Source: Thermotoga maritima MSB8 (lineage in GTDB: Bacteria > Thermotogota > Thermotogae > Thermotogales > Thermotogaceae). Taken from it: a DNA stretch of 64,000 bases. How positions within the stretch are numbered: position 1 is the first letter of the stretch; every line of letters starts with the position of its first letter. The DNA lies in NCBI RefSeq assembly GCF_000008545.1, contig NC_000853.1:696465-760464 (forward strand). Reading direction: 5' to 3'. Under the pieces are notes generated by a model, which searched no databases, was not told the origin of the DNA, and saw only the letters and a program-made list of their open reading frames with translations. The translations under genes were made by a program, and so were the position numbers. Below are positions 56,800 through 64,000 of the stretch, piece by piece.

Positions 56800-58944
56800 G
56801 TGATCAATCGAACAGAGATCGAAACGGAAGCGAAAGTGGTAATCAGAGAGCTGGAAAGTCTCAAAAAAAAGAGCTTCACAAGAGAGGAGAAGAAACTCCT
56901 CATAAAGGCTTATGAGTTTGCTCGAATCGTGCATGAAGGTCAAAAAAGATTCTCCGGAGAGCCATTCATAACTCATCCCGTCGAAGTCACGAAAATCCTT
57001 GCAGGTCTGGGTGTTGATGTAACGACTCTGGTCGCAGCCCTTCTGCACGATGTCGTTGAAGACGGCGAAAATGTCAGTCTTGATCAAATAAAGAAAGAAT
57101 TTGGGCCTGAGGTGGCCAGGATCGTGGATGGTGTCACCAAGGTCAGCAACATAAACGCACCGATCGGTCGTGATCAAGACTCTCGCAAGAAGATAGAGAC
57201 CATACAAAAAATGTTCTTTGCGATGGCAGAAGACATGAGAGTTATATTCGTAAAACTCGCTGACCGTCTTCACAACATGCGCACCATTCACTACGTTCAG
57301 GATCCAGAAAAGAAGAGGTACAAGGCTTACGAAACCCTCGAGATCTACGCACCTCTGGCTCATAAGCTTGGAATCTACTCGATAAAGTCTGAACTCGAAG
57401 ACCTGGCTTTCAAAGTGCTGTACCCGGAAGAATATTACAAGATAAAGGAGCTCGTCGCTGAAAAGAGAAAAGAGAGAGAAAAGAGAACCAATGAATACAT
57501 CTCCCTTCTCAAAAGTGCTTTGGAAGAGCACAAAATAAAAGCGATTGTGGAGGGAAGGTACAAGCATTATTACAGCATATGGAGGAAAATGAAAGAAAAA
57601 GGGAAAAAATTCGAAGAAATCTACGATTTGATCGCCCTTAGGGTGATAGTGAAAGATGTGACCACTTGCTACACCGTTCTTGGGATCGTTCACAACATCT
57701 GGAAACCACTTCCGGGAAGGTTCAAAGATTACATCGCCGCGCCGAAGTCGAACGGTTACCGCTCGCTCCACACAACTGTGATAACAGGTTACGGCGAACC
57801 CCTTGAGATACAAATAAGAGATGAGGAGATGCACAGAGAAGCCGAGTACGGTTTGATTGCTCACTGGATATACAAAGAAAGGCCAGACGTGAAAACGGCA
57901 AAAGAATGGATAGAGAGGCTTCTCGATTGGAGAAAAGAACTCGCCCAGGGATTCACCGAGTTTGAAGATATCAAGAAAGAACTTCAGATGGACGAGGTGT
58001 TTGTCTTCACCCCAAAGGGAGATATTCTGCATCTTCCCAAAGGTTCCACACCAATTGATTTCGCGTATGCGATACACACAGAGATAGGGCATCACTACAG
58101 TGGAGCGAAAGTGAACGGAAAGATCGTTCCCATCGACTATCAACTGAAAAACGGAGATGTTGTTGAAATAATTGTCAACAAGAATTCTCCGGGTCCCAGT
58201 GTCGACTGGCTGAAGTACGCCAAAACCCACAGCGCACGAGCAAAAATCAGAAGATTTCTGAAGGAAAAACTCGCGCCGGAACTTGTAGAAAGAGGGAAGG
58301 AAGTTCTCAGAAAGATCTGTCGAAAGCTCGGAAAATCTTTCGAAGAAGTGATGCAAACGGAAGGAATCAAAAGGTATTTGAACACGTATCAGGAAAAAGA
58401 TTTCTTCATGAGAATCGGAGAAGGTAGCATCACCACACAGGATCTCATAGAAGCTATTCTGGGAAAAAAGATCGTTGTGAAAAAGCGATCCACGAAGAAA
58501 AAGACGAGGATACAGAATCTTGTGAAGGTAGATGGGATAGATAGCATAGAGTTCCACATCGCGAAGTGCTGTCATCCGATCATGGGCGATCCCATAGTGG
58601 CTGTAGTGAGTAGAAGGGGTATGACTATACACAGGAGGGATTGTAGGAACCTGAAGAACATGTCACAGGACAGGATATTCCCAGCTGAATGGAACCTTGA
58701 AACCTCAGAGATGTTCGATGCGCACATAAGGGTGGTCCTCAACTCGGAAAAAAACCTTCCGAGTTTGATAGATCGAATAACGAACCTTGGCGCAGAATTC
58801 GTGGCCATGAAAACTTTGAAGTCAGAAGAACCGCTCGTCGTACAAATTCACATAAAAATATCTAACACTGTCGAACTCACCGGCCTTCTCGACAGACTCA
58901 GATCTTACAGGTACGTTCTGGACGCGGAAAGGGTGGTGCAATGA
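56800..58944 (+). CDS. rel: Bifunctional (p)ppGpp synthetase/hydrolase Rel
   Basis: A 714-residue RelA/SpoT protein with an HD hydrolase domain ([23 protein letters not shown] with His about 83), a synthetase domain ([40 protein letters not shown]), a TGS domain ([20 protein letters not shown]), a helical region with CCHPIMGD and a C-terminal ACT domain. Intact HD motifs suggest it both makes and degrades the alarmone. GTG 56800 is chosen from GGTGGTGAA just upstream; earlier frames run into the RNase P RNA. Overlaps dtd by four bases. Confidence 0.95.
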   Translation: MINRTEIETEAKVVIRELESLKKKSFTREEKKLLIKAYEFARIVHEGQKRFSGEPFITHPVEVTKILAGLGVDVTTLVAALLHDVVEDGENVSLDQIKKEFGPEVARIVDGVTKVSNINAPIGRDQDSRKKIETIQKMFFAMAEDMRVIFVKLADRLHNMRTIHYVQDPEKKRYKAYETLEIYAPLAHKLGIYSIKSELEDLAFKVLYPEEYYKIKELVAEKRKEREKRTNEYISLLKSALEEHKIKAIVEGRYKHYYSIWRKMKEKGKKFEEIYDLIALRVIVKDVTTCYTVLGIVHNIWKPLPGRFKDYIAAPKSNGYRSLHTTVITGYGEPLEIQIRDEEMHREAEYGLIAHWIYKERPDVKTAKEWIERLLDWRKELAQGFTEFEDIKKELQMDEVFVFTPKGDILHLPKGSTPIDFAYAIHTEIGHHYSGAKVNGKIVPIDYQLKNGDVVEIIVNKNSPGPSVDWLKYAKTHSARAKIRRFLKEKLAPELVERGKEVLRKICRKLGKSFEEVMQTEGIKRYLNTYQEKDFFMRIGEGSITTQDLIEAILGKKIVVKKRSTKKKTRIQNLVKVDGIDSIEFHIAKCCHPIMGDPIVAVVSRRGMTIHRRDCRNLKNMSQDRIFPAEWNLETSEMFDAHIRVVLNSEKNLPSLIDRITNLGAEFVAMKTLKSEEPLVVQIHIKISNTVELTGLLDRLRSYRYVLDAERVVQ

Positions 58945-59390
58945 GGGCAGTTGTACAGAGAGTCAGCGAAGCAAAAGTGGTTGTCGGGGAAGAAACGGTG
59001 GGAGCCATAAAAAAAGGGCTTCTCGTCTTTGTTGGAGTGGGAAAGAACGATACAGAAGAGGACTGCGAATGGCTGGCCGATAAGGTTTCTGGCCTTAGAA
59101 TCTTCGAGGATGAAGATGGAAAAATGAATCTCTCCGTTAAAGACATAAACGGTGAAGTCCTTGTTGTTTCACAGTTCACCCTCTATGGAGATTGCAGAAG
59201 AGGGAAGCGGCCTTCTTTCACAGAAGCTGCACCTCCAGATAAGGGGAAAGCGCTTTACGAGAAATTCGTGGAGCTTCTCAGGAAAAAGGGTTTGAAAGTG
59301 GAAACGGGGAAGTTCAGAGCCCACATGCACGTTCATCTGGTGAACGATGGACCGGTAACTATCCTTCTCGATTCCAGTAAACTCTTCTGA
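58941..59390 (+). CDS. dtd: D-aminoacyl-tRNA deacylase
   Basis: A 149-residue protein with [15 protein letters not shown] at the N-terminus, the signature [19 protein letters not shown] and the GxP-type proofreading motif [12 protein letters not shown]. It hydrolyses D-amino acids wrongly attached to tRNA. dtd next to rel is a frequent arrangement. ATGA overlap with rel. Confidence 0.97.
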   Translation: MRAVVQRVSEAKVVVGEETVGAIKKGLLVFVGVGKNDTEEDCEWLADKVSGLRIFEDEDGKMNLSVKDINGEVLVVSQFTLYGDCRRGKRPSFTEAAPPDKGKALYEKFVELLRKKGLKVETGKFRAHMHVHLVNDGPVTILLDSSKLF

Positions 59391-59400
59391 GGTGGGCACT

Positions 59401-59970
59401 GTGCTGATTCATGTTTGCTGTGCGCCGGATCTTCTCACGACAATATTCCATGTGAGGGATGCCGAGTTCTTCTTTTACAATCCGAACATCCAGCCTCTTT
59501 CAGAGTACGAGAAAAGAAGGGAGGCCGTGGACAAAGTTGCTAATCACTTTTCGCTGAATGTTCGCTACGGTGAATATTCAACAGAAGAGATAAGAAAGTG
59601 GTACACGGCGGTCAAAGACTACAAAGATCTCGGTGAAGGCAGCAAGCGATGTGAGAGATGCATCAGTTTTCTTCTTGAAAGAACGGCTCAAGAAGCGAGG
59701 AAAAGAGGTCACGAGTCTTTTTCCACAACCCTTCTTGCGAGTCCCCGGAAGAATCTTCCGATGATAGAAAATATTGGAAAAACCATTGAAGAAAAATACG
59801 GGGTAAAATTCTTCTTTAAGAACTTCAGAAAGGGAGGAGCCTATCAGGAGGGCGTGAGGCTTTCAAAGGAGCTCGGGATATACAGACAGAACTACTGTGG
59901 TTGTGTTTTCAGTCTTCTGGAAAGAAGGGAGAAACATGCTGAGATTTCCAGAAAACGTGGTCATATGTGA
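59401..59970 (+). CDS. queH: Epoxyqueuosine reductase QueH
   Basis: A 189-residue protein of the former DUF208 family. The conserved cysteines are HVCCAPDLL (residues about 5-6), KRCERCISFLLERT and YCGCVFSLLERR, which bind an iron-sulfur cluster and a second metal. QueH performs the last step of queuosine synthesis in tRNA, replacing QueG. GTG 59401 is preferred over 59392 because GAGGTGGG lies at 59389-59396. Its end overlaps the next gene by 35 bases. Confidence 0.9.
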   Translation: MLIHVCCAPDLLTTIFHVRDAEFFFYNPNIQPLSEYEKRREAVDKVANHFSLNVRYGEYSTEEIRKWYTAVKDYKDLGEGSKRCERCISFLLERTAQEARKRGHESFSTTLLASPRKNLPMIENIGKTIEEKYGVKFFFKNFRKGGAYQEGVRLSKELGIYRQNYCGCVFSLLERREKHAEISRKRGHM

Positions 59971-60709
59971 CGGAAAGAGAATACTCTGGAACGGACTGGG
60001 TTTACCGGAGAACTTAGTTTTCGAAATGGCCAGGACTGTTCTGGAGTCGAACGTTCCGCTGAAGGGGAAAATTTTCTGTTTTCCGGCACAGACCGTCCTC
60101 GGAAAGATGGCGATTTTCACCGACGAGAAGACACAAGGACGCGACGTTCTCGTTGAACTTTTAAATCACGAACTTCTCCGAATGAGGCTGTACAGCGAAG
60201 AAGTGGAAAACCTCGTGGAAGTTCTGTTCAACGACTGGCGACCCGGAAAGAGGGTCTTCATCGTTCGATCGAAGAACTTCGAAACCAGACTTTCTCTGAG
60301 GGAGAAACTCTCAAGTTTTGCGGACGTGATTTACAACGCCGGAGAAATAGACGTGGGTATTGCACCTGCTGGAACATTGCTGCAGATCAACGAAGAGAAG
60401 GTCTCTTTTTCCGATCCAGAGAGGGATATCAAAGAAGCCGTGAGAAAGGCTCTGTTGATAGACAGATATGTGAACGAACCTTTTTCTTTCTACGAAAAAC
60501 TGCCCGCGTACAACTTTTCTTTGAACATACAGATTCCTGAATTGGTAAAAATTTTCCTGAGAACAGGTGACATACAGAAGACATCAGAGTTGACCGAAAA
60601 GAATGTGGAAGTCGTTTTCAGAGAGATTCTGAAGTTCGAGAAGAAAACCCTTCTGTCACCAAGAATACCCGTTGAAGCGTTTTTGATTTTAAAGGGGGGC
60701 CTGGATTGA
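59936..60709 (+). CDS. Conserved protein of unknown function
   Basis: A 257-residue protein I do not recognise. It has no signal peptide or clear membrane helix. It begins MLRFPENVVICDGKRILWNG; the middle (YNAGEIDVGIAPAGTLLQIN) looks like a mixed alpha/beta core and the C-terminal half is helical and charged (TSELTEKNVEVVFREILKFE). ATG 59936 follows AGAAGGGAGAAAC. It overlaps queH by 35 bases and the RsbW-like gene by four, so it is probably translated with the latter and may work with it. Confidence 0.75.
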   Translation: MLRFPENVVICDGKRILWNGLGLPENLVFEMARTVLESNVPLKGKIFCFPAQTVLGKMAIFTDEKTQGRDVLVELLNHELLRMRLYSEEVENLVEVLFNDWRPGKRVFIVRSKNFETRLSLREKLSSFADVIYNAGEIDVGIAPAGTLLQINEEKVSFSDPERDIKEAVRKALLIDRYVNEPFSFYEKLPAYNFSLNIQIPELVKIFLRTGDIQKTSELTEKNVEVVFREILKFEKKTLLSPRIPVEAFLILKGGLD

Positions 60710-61116
60710 TCGACACCGTGAGCGTTGTGCTGTTCTCCAAAAAGTCTCATATAAAGATCGCTCGTTCTGTCCTGCGAGATTTTCTTCAAATGCATGAATC
60801 ATCAGACAGTTTGATCGTTGACATGGAGATAGTTTTGGGAGAAATCCTCGCGAACGTGATCAAACACACTTACAAGAACGATGAAACGAAGCGAATCATC
60901 GTGAGTTACACGTTAAAAGACGAGGTTTTTCACATGTTGGTGAGAGACTTCGGCCCTCCTGTGGATCCCACCAGATTGAAGCCCATGCCGCCTGATTTGG
61001 AGAATCCGCGAGAGGGTGGATACGGCTTTTACATAATTTCTCGCGTCACCGACGAATTCAGGGTTCGTCCTCTTAGAAATGGAAACCTCACCGTTGTCAA
61101 GAAAAAATTGAGGTGA
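60706..61116 (+). CDS. RsbW/SpoIIAB-like serine kinase (anti-sigma-type GHKL ATPase)
   Basis: A 136-residue HATPase_c domain: N-box LGEILANVIKHTYKNDET, G1 box VRDFGPPVDP and G2 box REGGYGFYIISRVTD. This is the RsbW/SpoIIAB layout, in which the kinase binds a sigma factor or phosphorylates an antagonist. No sigma factor or STAS-domain antagonist gene is next to it. TTG 60706 with AAAGGGGGG upstream; four-base overlap with the unknown gene before it. Confidence 0.85.
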   Translation: MIDTVSVVLFSKKSHIKIARSVLRDFLQMHESSDSLIVDMEIVLGEILANVIKHTYKNDETKRIIVSYTLKDEVFHMLVRDFGPPVDPTRLKPMPPDLENPREGGYGFYIISRVTDEFRVRPLRNGNLTVVKKKLR

Positions 61117-61120
61117 AAGA

Positions 61121-62428
61121 ATGATAGTGAATGTCATCGGAGCAGGACTCGCGGGTTCAGAGGTGGCTTACAACCTTGGAAAAAGGGGAATAAGGGTTCG
61201 TCTTTTTGAAATGAGACCGAAGAAGATGACGGAAGTGCACAAAACAGGATATTTCGCGGAACTTGTTTGCAGCAACTCTCTCAAATCGGAAGACATAACA
61301 AACGCCGAAGGACTCCTGAAGGCTGAGATGAGGCTGATGGGTTCCATAACACTCGAAGCCGCGGAGAAAGCACGTGTTCCATCTGGAAAGGCCCTCGCGG
61401 TGGACCGTAACATCTTCGCGAAAGAAGTAACAGAGGTCATAGAAAGGCTTGAGAGTGTGGAGATCATCAGAGAGGAAGTAACCGAGTTCGATCCAGAAGA
61501 AGGGATATGGGTTGTAGCGACGGGGCCAGCCACATCGGATGGTTTGCTTCCTTTTTTGAAGAAGCTCCTCGGTGATGATCTTCTTTTCTTTTTCGATGCC
61601 GTATCTCCGATCGTGACCTTCGAGTCGATAGACATGGAGTGCGCTTTCTGGGGAGACCGATTTGGGAAGGGAAAGGATTACATAAACTGTCCTCTCACCA
61701 AGGAAGAGTATGAGGAATTCTGGAAGGCACTCGTCGAAGCTGAAGTGATAGAAATGGAGGATTTCGATCGGAAGCTCCTCTTCGAGCGCTGCCAGCCCAT
61801 AGAAGAAATAGCCAGAAGTGGGAAAGACGCGCTGAGATACGGTCCTTTGAGACCAACAGGTCTGGTGGACCCAAGAACGGGTAAAGAGCCCTACGCTGTC
61901 GTTCAGCTTAGAAGGGAGGACAAAGAAGGCAGATTTTACAGTCTCGTTGGATTTCAGACCAGGCTGAAATGGAGTGAACAGAAGAGAGTTCTGAGAAAGA
62001 TCCCCTGTCTCAGAAACGCCGAGATCGTAAGGTATGGAGTTATGCACAGGAATGTTTACATAAACTCTCCAAAATTGCTCGATATCTTTTTCCGTCTGAA
62101 AAAGCACCCTAACATCTTCTTCGCTGGTCAGATCACAGGTGTGGAGGGATACATGGAATCTGCCGCGTCGGGAATCTACGTGGCCTACAATGTTCATCGT
62201 ATCCTGAAGGGACTCTCTCCGTTAAAACTTCCCGAGGAGACCATGATGGGAGCGCTCTTCAGTTATATAATAGAGAAGGTCGAAGGAGATCTGAAGCCGA
62301 TGTACGCAAACTTTGGACTCCTTCCTCCGCTGAAGGTCCGTGTGAAGGATAAGTTCGAAAAGAGAAAAAAACTCGCCGAAAGGGCCATTGAAACAATGAA
62401 AAAGTTCCTGGAAGAGAATCCCTGGTGA
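61121..62428 (+). CDS. trmFO: Methylenetetrahydrofolate-tRNA-(uracil-5-)-methyltransferase TrmFO
   Basis: A 435-residue FAD protein: GAGLAGSEVAYNLGKRGIRV (dinucleotide fold) and FEMRPKKMTEVHKTGYFAEL, LVCSNSLKSEDITNAEGLLK, FFAGQITGVEGYMESAASGI. It makes m5U54 in tRNA using methylene-tetrahydrofolate, a product of GlyA encoded in this window. GAGGTGAAAGA precedes ATG 61121, four bases after the kinase gene. Confidence 0.97.
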   Translation: MIVNVIGAGLAGSEVAYNLGKRGIRVRLFEMRPKKMTEVHKTGYFAELVCSNSLKSEDITNAEGLLKAEMRLMGSITLEAAEKARVPSGKALAVDRNIFAKEVTEVIERLESVEIIREEVTEFDPEEGIWVVATGPATSDGLLPFLKKLLGDDLLFFFDAVSPIVTFESIDMECAFWGDRFGKGKDYINCPLTKEEYEEFWKALVEAEVIEMEDFDRKLLFERCQPIEEIARSGKDALRYGPLRPTGLVDPRTGKEPYAVVQLRREDKEGRFYSLVGFQTRLKWSEQKRVLRKIPCLRNAEIVRYGVMHRNVYINSPKLLDIFFRLKKHPNIFFAGQITGVEGYMESAASGIYVAYNVHRILKGLSPLKLPEETMMGALFSYIIEKVEGDLKPMYANFGLLPPLKVRVKDKFEKRKKLAERAIETMKKFLEENPW

Positions 62429-62443
62429 TTCGGAGGGATAGGG

Positions 62444-63811
62444 GTGAAGGTAGAGATCACAGTATCTGAAGACAGGATGCAGGCTTATGTGACTCTGCGA
62501 AAAGAGGGATCCAGCGAGCTTCCTCTTACAAAGGAAGAGCTTTTGAATGCTCTGCTCTCCGCCGGAATAAATCACGGTATAAAGGAAGAAATCATAGAGG
62601 ACCTGGCAAGATCACCTGTGTACAACACACCTGTTCTCGTAGCGGAGGGCACTCCTCCGGTGGATGGGGAAGATGGGAGAGTCGAACTTCTAAAAAAGAT
62701 AGAATTTTCTTCTCATGAAGGAGAAAAAATAGATCTGAGAGAAATTCCCGCCAAGCAGAGAGTGATCGTGCGGAAAGGAGAGACGATCGCCCGCATTATA
62801 CCACCGACTCCTGGAAAGGAAGGGATGGATGTTTTTGGAAACCCCGTGAAACCAAAACCTGGAAGAGTGCCGGAGTACCATTTGGGATACAACGTTGCTA
62901 CGAAGAACAACGAAATCATCGCGACGAAGAGTGGAATTCTGGTCATAGAACCAAACGGTACGATACACGTGTATGACACTCTGGAAGTTGACAACGTGGA
63001 CTATTCCACCGGAAATATAGATTTTCCCGGCAAGGTGGTTGTGAAAGGTGATGTGAAACCAGATTTCGTCGTAAAGGCTCAGGAAGACATCACGGTGAAA
63101 GGTGTTATAGAAGCGGCAACGGTGATTTCCTTCAATGGAAGTATCACAGCTGGAGGAATAAAAGGAAGAGGGAAGGCGTTCGTAAAAGCAAAGAAAACTG
63201 TCAAAGCCGTTTTTATAGAGAGCGCAGAAGTGGAGGCCGAGGAAGTTCAGGTGGAGAAGAACATAGAGAACTCCGCAGTTAAGGCCATCAATGTCGTTGT
63301 TTCCGGTAAAGGAGGAAGTATAAGAGGTGGTATAACCATAGCTCAGGTGAAGGTAGAAACCTATTTTTTGGGTTCTCCTATAGGTGTTAAGACAAGGGTA
63401 GAAGTTGGAGTCGATCCTGAGATCAACGAGAAAATAAAACTCCTCTCTGCCCAGATCTCCCTTGATAGAGAAAACGTTCAGAAATTGACGAAACTGCTCG
63501 TTGAGCTCAGAAAGCTTCAGGGAATGTTGAAAGACAAATTCCCACCTGACAAAGAAGCGCTTCTGAACAAAGTGAACAACACTTTGATAAATCTCAGAGA
63601 TTCCATTCAGAAAAACGAGGGAGAACTGAAAAGGCTCAAAGAAATAGCCGAAGAAATGGCTAAAAACGCCTCCGTTGTTGTGAAAGAGGTTGTTTATTCC
63701 GGTGTTGAAATCGTCATGTTCGAGAGAGTGTTTCGTGTGGAAAAAGAACTTGCAAAAGCGGTTTTCTACTACAGAGACGGTGAAATAAGAGTAGGAGGGT
63801 ATTCAGCGTGA
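62444..63811 (+). CDS. FapA-family (DUF342) protein
   Basis: A 455-residue protein with the FapA N-domain (GINHGIKEEIIEDLARSPVY; PPTPGKEGMDVFGNPVKPKP), a central region of repeated short beta strands that forms a right-handed beta-helix (GNIDFPGKVVVKGDVKPDFV; GVIEAATVISFNGSITAGGI; KGRGKAFVKAKKTVKAVFIE) and a C-terminal coiled coil. Family members are found near flagellar or polar-organisation genes, but the biochemical role is unclear. GTG 62444 is set by GGAGGG six bases upstream. Overlaps the manA start by four bases. Confidence 0.85.
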   Translation: MKVEITVSEDRMQAYVTLRKEGSSELPLTKEELLNALLSAGINHGIKEEIIEDLARSPVYNTPVLVAEGTPPVDGEDGRVELLKKIEFSSHEGEKIDLREIPAKQRVIVRKGETIARIIPPTPGKEGMDVFGNPVKPKPGRVPEYHLGYNVATKNNEIIATKSGILVIEPNGTIHVYDTLEVDNVDYSTGNIDFPGKVVVKGDVKPDFVVKAQEDITVKGVIEAATVISFNGSITAGGIKGRGKAFVKAKKTVKAVFIESAEVEAEEVQVEKNIENSAVKAINVVVSGKGGSIRGGITIAQVKVETYFLGSPIGVKTRVEVGVDPEINEKIKLLSAQISLDRENVQKLTKLLVELRKLQGMLKDKFPPDKEALLNKVNNTLINLRDSIQKNEGELKRLKEIAEEMAKNASVVVKEVVYSGVEIVMFERVFRVEKELAKAVFYYRDGEIRVGGYSA

Positions 63812-64000
63812 TGATAAAAGTCTTTCCAAAACTGAGAAAGCAGATATGGGGCAGTTATCGCCTTGGTGAGATGTTCGGTTCAAACGAGAAAATAGGAGAA
63901 GTATGGCTTTTATCCGGGCATCCACTCTTCATTACAGAGGCGGAAGGTGGTCTCGATCTCAACGAAGATATGGAGAAGCTCATTGGAAAGAAGTTGCCGC
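63808..64000 (+). CDS. manA: Mannose-6-phosphate isomerase, class I (3' end outside window)
   Basis: The first about 64 residues are seen: VFPKLRKQIWGSYRLGEMFG, KIGEVWLLSGHPLFITEAEG. The W-G-x-x-L and IGExWxxSxH pattern is the N-terminus of type I phosphomannose isomerase, a zinc cupin converting mannose 6-phosphate to fructose 6-phosphate. GTG 63808 (or ATG 63811) follows AGGAGGG. The catalytic part is beyond the right edge. Confidence 0.8.
   Translation, partial: MMIKVFPKLRKQIWGSYRLGEMFGSNEKIGEVWLLSGHPLFITEAEGGLDLNEDMEKLIGKKLP

Noticed and set aside
55942-58632. A nearly 900-codon open frame on the minus strand opposite the transporter, rnpB and rel
   Set aside because: It runs through the RNase P RNA and the whole antisense of rel, has a low-complexity His/Phe/Ser-rich translation and no family motif. 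It is an antisense shadow of a codon-biased gene.

Overview
The window looks like a chromosomal segment of Thermotoga maritima or a very close relative. The evidence is the fused phosphoglycerate kinase-triosephosphate isomerase gene, the RNase P RNA sequence, the gene order (motility genes, gap, pgk-tpi, tig-clpP, cheYWA) and toga/SLH-type envelope proteins. Genes are packed very tightly: most neighbours overlap by 4 bases (GTGA or ATGA junctions) or are separated by fewer than 20 bases, and Shine-Dalgarno sites of the GGAGG type decide many GTG and TTG starts. Convergent genes often overlap at their stop codons. I see no insertion sequence, CRISPR array, tRNA, rRNA or prophage.

Layout. 1-1595: the end of a sugar aminotransferase and two tandem paralogous unknown genes on the minus strand. 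1691-11496: a motility operon (MotE/YlxF-like, fliK, flgD, flgE, flbD, motA, motB, fliL, fliM, fliY); flgE and fliY each lack a continuous reading frame because single C residues appear to be missing. 11486-14886: a metallo-beta-lactamase-fold enzyme, a polysaccharide pyruvyltransferase-like protein, a site-2-protease homologue without its HExxH histidines, a degenerate fumarase-beta-like protein and a lytic transglycosylase. 14975-19803: dnaX, ybaB, gap and pgk-tpi. 19850-23617: yqeY, an N6-adenine methyltransferase, an extended acpS, a small coiled-coil protein, tig and clpP. 23635-29685 (minus): cinA-cheA-cheW-cheY-fliO-fliP-fliQ and a SYLF protein.

29728-35997: pcm, a MacB/FtsX-type ABC exporter pair, rsmG, a LipM-like octanoyltransferase and rsmI. 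36002-39823: a MarR regulator, an Omp-alpha-like SLH/coiled-coil protein, two tandem patatin-like proteins (the second degenerate and with no usual start codon) and an LptA/OstA-like protein; I read this as an outer-envelope module. 39824-45124: a DHH-CBS-tRNA nucleotidyltransferase fusion, a carboxyltransferase/OadG/biotin-carrier set and a second cheW. 45142-51945: cysS, glyA, upp, rnr, yjbQ and a Ca2+/cation antiporter. 51942-56415: a PEGA protein, the tldD-pmbA protease pair and an EamA transporter. 56421-56756: RNase P RNA. 56800-64000: rel, dtd, queH, an unknown gene, an RsbW-like kinase, trmFO, a FapA-type protein and the start of manA.

The most interesting sequence-level signals are two places where slippage could make two proteins from one gene: an in-frame A_AAA_AAC heptamer in dnaX, placed to make a short gamma-like clamp-loader subunit, and an A10 tract at the pgk-tpi junction where slipping either way gives free PGK. 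Next come the pseudo-enzymes (site-2 protease, second patatin, fumarase-like) and the envelope module at 36-40 kb.
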